Of a stretch of 64,000 nucleotides of DNA, positions 57,654 through 64,000 are shown one piece after another. How positions within the stretch are numbered: position 1 is the first letter of the stretch; each line of letters starts with the position of its first letter. The notes beneath the pieces are model-generated. The model had not been told where the DNA came from. It saw only the letters and a list, made by a program, of their open reading frames with translations, and did not search any database. The stretch spans positions 59,730,535 through 59,794,534 of the forward strand of contig NC_061115.1 of assembly GCF_002878395.1 (NCBI RefSeq). The letters run 5' to 3'. This DNA comes from Capsicum annuum. Lineage: Eukaryota > Streptophyta > Magnoliopsida > Solanales > Solanaceae. The position numbers and the translations under genes are program-made.

Positions 57654-60600
57654 TCCTTGATTTACCAGTATGTTGGTAGAAGATCTAAGTGTCTAGTAAA
57701 GTCTTGTAGGTACAAATAGAAATATTTCTATCCTATCTTTTGAAGGCTATAGGGCATTTTAGGAAATTCTCTTTGACTTCTTGTCGTGTATCTGTATTTT
57801 ATAAGCCTACAATACATTTTATGAATCTATTCTATTCTAGATGGATGATAAGAGATTATTGATAGATGTAAATAAGACTTCAACATATGTTTCTAGAGGT
57901 TCACTACAGTATCAGACTAGGGAGTTAAGGTTAATATCAAAGATCTTTAGTGTCAATAGAAGGATTTTGGGCTATTCCAGTCTCTGGTATAGTTTTGTAA
58001 CTGCCTCAACCTTTTAAGATTCAGCATTGGGAATGTCAAACCTTTTTATGAATACCTTGCAGTCAGATATAAAGTTTGGTACATTGATCAGTTCTCAGGC
58101 TAGAGTTAAGTTTGTTAGTGCTCAATATTGTTCCTGGTTGGTTTCAGAGTATTAGATTGGGTTAATTTAGTAGGCTAGAAATACTCCTATGCTATATCCT
58201 TTAGAGCATGAGATAGTGTGTGGATTTATCAAGGGATTAGCTTTTACACTCTATTTGGCATTAAAGCATTTGATAGCAGTTAGGTCTTTATTCCTTTAGT
58301 TTATTGATCACGCGAGGGTCAAGGAGTGAGAATGTATTGGTACTTATGAGGGTGGTAATAAGAGGCTATGCCATCAATATAGTGTTATTAGTATTTCATT
58401 TAGGAGTAAGGAACCTTCCAATAGAGGTCAGCTTCACTAGGAGCCTATTATTTCTACACAGGTAGCATCTTAGAATAGAAGTTGCTCTTAGATCTATCAT
58501 GGTGGTCACAATAGATAGAGTTCTCATCTGGCCTTCTAGAGTATTCAACATGGATTCTTAAGCCATGGTGTCTGTTCTAGATTACTAGGTGCAGTACCTC
58601 AAAGTATTTCTAGGAGATTGTTTTTTTTTTTGGCATGATTGGCCATTAGTATAGAAAGTGCCCAAAATGCAATTAGGATGTTCAAACAGGGTTAGAGTAT
58701 GTTTCTCTCTAGCCTAGATCTCCAAAGGTTTGTTATGATTGCATGGAGAATGGTTATTTTAGTAGGGAGTGTCCTCGTCATTTGTTGGTCAGTCAGTTAT
58801 GTTTATTTCATATTCTTCGCTAGGTTAGGATTCAGGGGTCTACTATGAGTGTAGAGAGATCAATTGGATTTGTAGGGATATGACTACTCCAGTTAAAAGC
58901 ATTTCACTTATTACCTTAGTTGGTGATTCAAATGCTTAGTTCGAGTTTGGACCCGCTCAGATTCATACTCCTTAAGGTACATCAAGCTTATGACTCTTAA
59001 TTTTTACTGTGATAGGGGCACCTTTTATTTCCTACCTTTACCTTTTTATTTAAGTGAATTACAATTTTGTGTACCCATTGATGATTGTTATGTGCCTTGG
59101 TATCATTAAATTTGTTGTTTTATGCCTTTTTATAGATTTCATGATAGCAGTGGATAAGGTGGATCAGTATTGATATTTCCTTAGGGGTATAGAATTTTTC
59201 TTTTAGTCCTATTTACCTTAGCATGTTGTCCTACTTATCACCCAAGAGTGGTACTTGTCATTGATTTTCATATTTGGTAGCACGTACTCTGTATACTAGT
59301 TTTTTTATTGTTGTTGTTATAACTATTATTATTTTGACGTTGACTGCTTCTTACTTGATTTACATCGAGACTAGAATTATCTTGTTAGGATTTCCTTCCT
59401 CATGATTTTTATTTATTTACCTAGGCAGCTAATGCAGTTTGATGGTTTTATCTATTGTGGCTAGGTGAGTTTGGTTATTTTTCTCTTTTATTGGCGGGGT
59501 TAGATCAATTGTTTAGTGGGCTATGAAAGTGAAGGTAGGTTGTCGTTCTATGGTTCTTTTATGGTTCTACAGTTGGCAAATAAGTTATATTACCCACTTC
59601 TGAGTTTGAGATTCTAGAAATTACCTTCTAGTTTGCTGAGATGTTAGAATTGAAAATCATTTCCTATATAGCCCATTTCTATTATTGACCAGTTTGGGAT
59701 CCATTTTTTCAATTTATCTAGTTCATCACTTTATAGTGGTCTTGATATTGATGTTGAGAGGTCTTAGGCATGACTTTTAGGTTTTTTATATTTGTCTCCT
59801 GGTGGTAGTTTGATCATGGTATTGGTAAGGAATTTGATACTCCATTCTTGTAGTGGTATAGTTCTCATTCTAGTAGAGTTAAGGGAGGTGTGGATAGGTG
59901 ATATTTTCCTATGACTGCATCTTAAGTTGGCAAATAGGGACTTCCTTATCTTGATTTGCTTGGTTAAATTTTTGATAGCGGTCTTGACATTAGCATAGAT
60001 TTTTAGATTTGTACTCCATTCTTAAGTAATGTGATTCATGGTTTAATTGGATTAAGGTTGTTTTACATGGGTGGATTCAGGAAATCCTCATTTTGGTATT
60101 TAGTTAGCCTAATGAGACATAGCGGAGTGCTTCTCATTAGTTATATATGCCTATAGGTATTCGTTGCTGAGATGCAGTATTGGATTGAAGAGCTTCCAGC
60201 TAAAGGTTACATTTCTCCAAGCTGCAAAAGTTTTTATTATCAGTAGTAGAGTTTGCATGCTTGGTGAGTTCTTGGTATTATTTGATAATTCATTTCCTCT
60301 AACAAATATTAAATTGATTGCTTGTGCTTTTAGCTTATGGTTTATCCTTCATTGTAATTTTATTCTTCAGCTATAGTTTAATTTTAACTTCGACAATAAT
60401 CAATGGTGATACACTTGATTTATGATGGTGAGGTCAATTTGGGTAATTGTCCTTAGTTTAGACTTATAAGCTTTAATTTTTTATTTGACACCTTGGAATG
60501 GAAGCATAAAGGTTATGGTAGATTTGTAGTATGGATGCTTACTCGTGTACAAGATTGGTTTGGATAGTTGAGATCGAGTAGTCAGTCTCAGAGTTAAAAT

Positions 60601-61551
60601 TTTAGTTGGGAGTTGTAGAGCTTGAGTGCAACCTTTGTTTTCAAATTTACCTTAGTTAGGGTTTCACCTATAGGCTGGATAAGCCTACTTTTTAGCTACC
60701 TATTTGTTTTTCTTTTGTTCTGATAGATTATGGTTGATTGATTTTTTAATGATAGCCCATTAACACTTGATGATGGTTTCTTCTACTTTTTCCTTGGTTC
60801 TTAATTTTCTCCAAAGTTATAGATTGTTTGCTCAGCAGAAGTAGTGTTCTCAAGTTTGGTTTAGCATGGCTTCATCCTCATTTAGTGGGACATTCTAGAA
60901 AGGATTGTTTGGTTCCAAGAGTTTGTGCATTGGACTCCTGGGTATCATTCCTGAGAGTCATTAGAATTGATTGTATCCAAGAGATCTCATTCTTTGAGCA
61001 TCTCTATTGGTGTCCACAACTAGAATCCTATGGGCCTATCTTGTGCTTGGCATTAAGCATTATTGGTGAATCAACTTCAGTTCTTTGAGGTTAGTGTGAT
61101 AGAGTCACACAAACAAAACTGGAGTGACATTTTGGGTGGTTCAGAGTAGGTGGCAGGTTTGGAAAGACAAAAGGAGGTTATATTTGGATATTTGAGTTGG
61201 TTGCATGATTCATGCCTTGGATTGCCTTTTTATTTGATTAGTCTCACTTGTAAAGTTTGTATTGGTGTGGTATAAGTGTGATGTGGTTTGGATATGCATC
61301 AATTAACCATTCTAGATCTAGTTAAGGGCTAATTGGTTGCTAAGGTTGCATTTTGGCTATGTGGAAATGTAGTTAGGAGGTTGGTTAAAAAGGGATACCT
61401 ATAGCAAAATCTATTGGAAATATTGTTTTTTCTTGGATGTTTTTGGGGAGTTGTGCTCGAAGCGTGCAGCCCCAGTACCTAATCCATTTGAGTTTTTGTG
61501 CTCTTTCTATCCATTTATTTTCATGGTTGAGAATCCTTTGGTAGTGCAAAT
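57654..61551 (+). pseudogene. Tekay-0 interior: heavily decayed gag-pol
   Basis: No frame longer than 86 codons. Signs of gag: CGFIKGLAFTLYLAL (about 58210) like the gag phrase RRFVxGLxxxIRL, and a degenerate nucleocapsid knuckle CYDCMENGYFSREC (58731-58772), in which the zinc-binding His is Tyr. A possible RT trace is IEELPAKGYISPS near 60190. The rest is unreadable. At 3.9 kb it is about 1.1 kb shorter than the interior of Tekay-3, so parts are deleted. No inserted element seen here. Confidence 0.6.
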
Positions 61552-64000
61552 TGTAATGACCCTTCAAGTCATTTTCTAGATTCTCTAATATTTTTGGTGT
61601 TTTAACCTTTCCATAGCGGCTATAAGTCATTTATGACTCACCAAAACTGTTGGTGTGGTTATTGGGTAGTTTGTTTAGGTATTAGGATCACATTCTAGTT
61701 TTGGAGAAATCACTATTAAAGAATTAGTCTTGGACCAAAACTACTAATAACAAACCTCTGATGAGAATTTAGATAGTGCCATCAGCTCCAAAATGTTGAT
61801 TTTAGTCTAATGAAACCTTTGGTTCAGGTCCCAATGTTTCCTAACTTGTTTTGGATTGTTGGACGGATTTTATGAAAAAAGAATTATAGGTCTGGGCCCC
61901 ATATTTAATCAAAAAAATCTCGAATGCAAGTTTTGATGGTTTCATTCTGTTTGGAATGCTGAATTTTATTTGGTATCATATTTCATTTGTGCAAACGAGG
62001 CCACAAATCTCGAGCACCCATCAAAGTCCATTTTGGACTTAGCAAAATATGGTGCATGGCTCCATCTGGTGGAACCGCTTTAGCAGACCTGTGGTCTCTT
62101 AAGTGGTAGTTGATTTAGTGATACTGGGTAGCTTTAGCAGCCTTGGCTACTAGTCCAAGGACCCCTTATGCAATCAATGTCTGCTTTAGTGCCCGAGGTA
62201 TCGCTTTAGCGATACCCGCGTTCCTGTGCCAAACCACTTTAGCAGTCAAGGACCTAGTTTAGCGGCAGTCGCTTAAGTAACTAGGTGACCATTTAAGTGG
62301 AACCTCCCCTTTCTTTATCTGATTTTTCCAACATTTTCTCCTCCATTTTCCCCCATTTTTAGATCTTAAAGAAAGGGAAAGTGTGGGGAATCATCCATTC
62401 AGGATAAGGTAAGTTACCCTAACACTCTTTGGTCATTTCCTATTATTTTCCATATCAACTTCTATTTGATTTCATTGTAAATTATGGGAAATTAAAGTTT
62501 TTAAATCCGTAGACCTTAGGGGATGATTTGGGCTCCTATTTATGCACTATTTGTGCTTAACTTTTGTGCGTCTTCCAGGGACCTTGTGATAAATTCAATT
62601 TTTGATATCATTTGCAGGTCTTGTCGGCCCGATCTTTACTCAAATTCCAACCAAAACATTTATATTAAAATATGGATCATTCTTTAAACCTAATGTTGTA
62701 TAGATTATAATTTTTATAGCATCACAATATTTTCAGATCGTGGAGAACAGATGAGTGATTCGGAGATGATTTAATGATTGCGGTTAGACATTAAGTAAGG
62801 CTTCAGTCAACTTTTCTTTGTAAGATAATATGTAGTGTAGATTGCATTCTAGTTGGGTATGTTAGGTCATGTTTTTGAGTAGAATATCCTTTCTTAGCCT
62901 AATTTTAAGAGTTTGGGGATAGAAGGGTGAACCGACCCCTAAGATGAAATAATTGTTATAGCAATAGAAACCTATCACCCTATATTATAAGCAAGTTAAC
63001 CATAGTTAATGATAAGTATTGCTTAGTATAGGGTTTACTATTTGACTTGGTGGATTGGGTCATAGTTTCCCTAGATTATAATATTATCATTATGCTAGTT
63101 ATATACTTTTAGGCCCAAGGTCGTGGTTACAATACTAGTTCAACACAAATTGAGCACTGTACCCTTCGTAAAAGGCATGATTCGAGTTATGGATTCTTAG
63201 GCGCCTTGTGTTGTATTATATTGATACTAGTGATGGCATGCATATTATTATGTGCATTCATGTGTATTTAATGGTACGATTCTGTCCAAAATCATGATTT
63301 TATACTTTTTTATAAAAAAAGATTAATTCCCTCTTTTCACTAATAAAATGGATTCTTTCATAATAGGAATCATACCTCCTCATTTACTAATTTATGATCT
63401 TTTGGAGCTAAATATGATGTTTTTAAAATTAGACCGATATAGATTTGGATCCATTGTTATCCACTCTTTTACCACTACTAGTTACTTTTGCCGTGAGAGA
63501 TTTTGACCCTTTCTATCCTGTTATGATTATTCAGTTTTGGAGTTGATCCCGAGCAATCAATTTAAAGACTACACTCTTTTAGCCATGGTTTGTGTCCATA
63601 CATGTATTTATACATACACATCTCTAACACTAGATGAAATAGACTGATGATGATGATTCAAAATCTTGGATCAAGACTAGGTAAGTGTATACGGATATTT
63701 TTGAGTCACCTAGGCACTCCTTCATCTGTGAACTATCATGCCTGAGAAGAGAGGTCATCCTAGTTCCTTTCCTTATGAGATGTTAAGTTGGAAAAGGTAT
63801 ATACGCTTGGTACATTATGGAACTTGGATCAGTTGTGGTACGACAGACTTACTTTGTATTAACTCATCTACATGGATTGCCGATCACGAGTATATTGTTT
63901 GGTGCTTATATCTATAATCCTTATGGTGAATTGCATAGGTATAGGCTCTAATTGTTGTCTGTTGAGTGTTGATTCAACCTTTCTATTTTATGAGGCTCGT
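61552..64000 (+). repeat. Tekay-0 3' LTR (partial)
   Basis: TGTAATGACCC start, 2449 bp in the window. Collinear with 18695-21156, including the CTTTAGCGG-type block at 62070-62305. The window ends almost exactly where the 5' copy is interrupted, so the last kilobase of this LTR should lie beyond 64000 and match 56603-57640. Confidence 0.83.
62070..62305 (+). repeat. CTTTAGCGG-type motif cluster, second copy
   Basis: Degenerate GCTTTAGC(A/G)G and CTTAAG(T/C)GG words, matched to 19170-19430 but with different individual changes. Confidence 0.75.

Larger units (their letters stand above)
18695..64000 (+). mobile_element. Tekay-0: outermost Ty3/gypsy element of the nest (3' LTR runs off the window)
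   Basis: 5' LTR begins TGTAATGACCC at 18695 and is interrupted at 21156 by the Athila element. It resumes at 56603 and ends ...GAGACA at 57640, next to an initiator-Met primer site. A decayed interior follows to 61551, and the 3' LTR (TGTAATGACCC at 61552) runs past 64000. The two split parts of the 5' LTR add to 3.50 kb. The leader after the primer site shares GTCTAGTAAAGTCTTGT and a GGCTATA...CATTTTAGGAA phrase with Tekay-1 and Tekay-3, placing it near that clade. It is the oldest layer. Confidence 0.72.

Noticed and set aside
59270..60400. Host gene fragment in the Tekay-0 interior
   Set aside because: No start, splice or domain signal; frames are short and the stretch lies between a primer site and the 3' LTR of one element.
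60828..61088. 86-codon ORF (MLSRSSVLKFGLAWLHPHL)
   Set aside because: No recognisable domain and located in decayed interior sequence just before an LTR; length is expected by chance in this stretch.
1..64000. A new functional system (defence, biosynthetic or regulatory gene set)
   Set aside because: Every readable protein belongs to known retroelement classes and is broken; no gene cluster or RNA gene was seen on either strand.

Overview
The window reads as a block of plant (dicot) heterochromatin made almost entirely of nested LTR retrotransposons. I found no intact host gene, no RNA gene and no intact transposon ORF. Wording of the gag-pol remnants (chromodomain Ty3/gypsy of the Tekay/Del type, Athila-type Ty3/gypsy, and a Sirevirus-like copia with an env-like ORF) is most like what I know from Solanaceae; that placement is recall, not a database result. 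Two 100-N assembly gaps are present (1019-1118 and 22432-22531).

Layout. (1) 1-10541: a + strand Tekay-type element (called Tekay-1), only the first 3 bases of its 5' LTR missing, decayed gag-pol, both LTRs about 2.65 kb. It sits inside an older, reverse-oriented LTR (LTR A, 10542-11593). (2) 11594-18694: a second reverse LTR (B), a + strand Athila-like fragment with one LTR, a short reverse LTR tip (C), and about 650 bp I cannot assign. (3) 18695-64000: one three-level nest. The outermost element (Tekay-0) has a 5' LTR starting at 18695, split at 21156 and resumed at 56603-57640; a worn-out interior to 61551; and a 3' LTR from 61552 that runs off the window. Inserted in its 5' LTR is an Athila element (21157-56597, own length about 11 kb). 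The Athila element itself has received four insertions: a hAT-like non-autonomous DNA element (21864-22855) and a minus-strand Tekay element (Tekay-2, 23034-32518), both in its 5' LTR; a truncated minus-strand Sirevirus-like copia piece (about 33546-37170) between its gag and protease; and a + strand Tekay element (Tekay-3, 43513-54041) in its 3' non-coding part.

The nesting is supported by termini (TG...CA), tRNA primer binding sites, polypurine tracts, target site duplications (exact GTTTG for Tekay-3; imperfect for Athila, Tekay-2 and hAT), and by paralogous empty sites: the Athila 3' LTR (55240-56597) is an uninterrupted copy of the 5' LTR that carries the hAT and Tekay-2 insertions.

All coding regions are dead: premature stops, frameshifts, and loss of key catalytic residues (protease Asp deleted in Tekay-1, RT second Asp changed to Asn in Tekay-2, integrase Glu changed or deleted in Tekay-1, Tekay-2 and Athila). 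A recurring feature worth attention is that unrelated LTR families each carry their own cluster of short, partly self-complementary GC-richer motifs, in several cases just upstream of a TATA box. I saw no previously undescribed functional system here; the value of the window is in the insertion history, LTR structure and two assembly issues.
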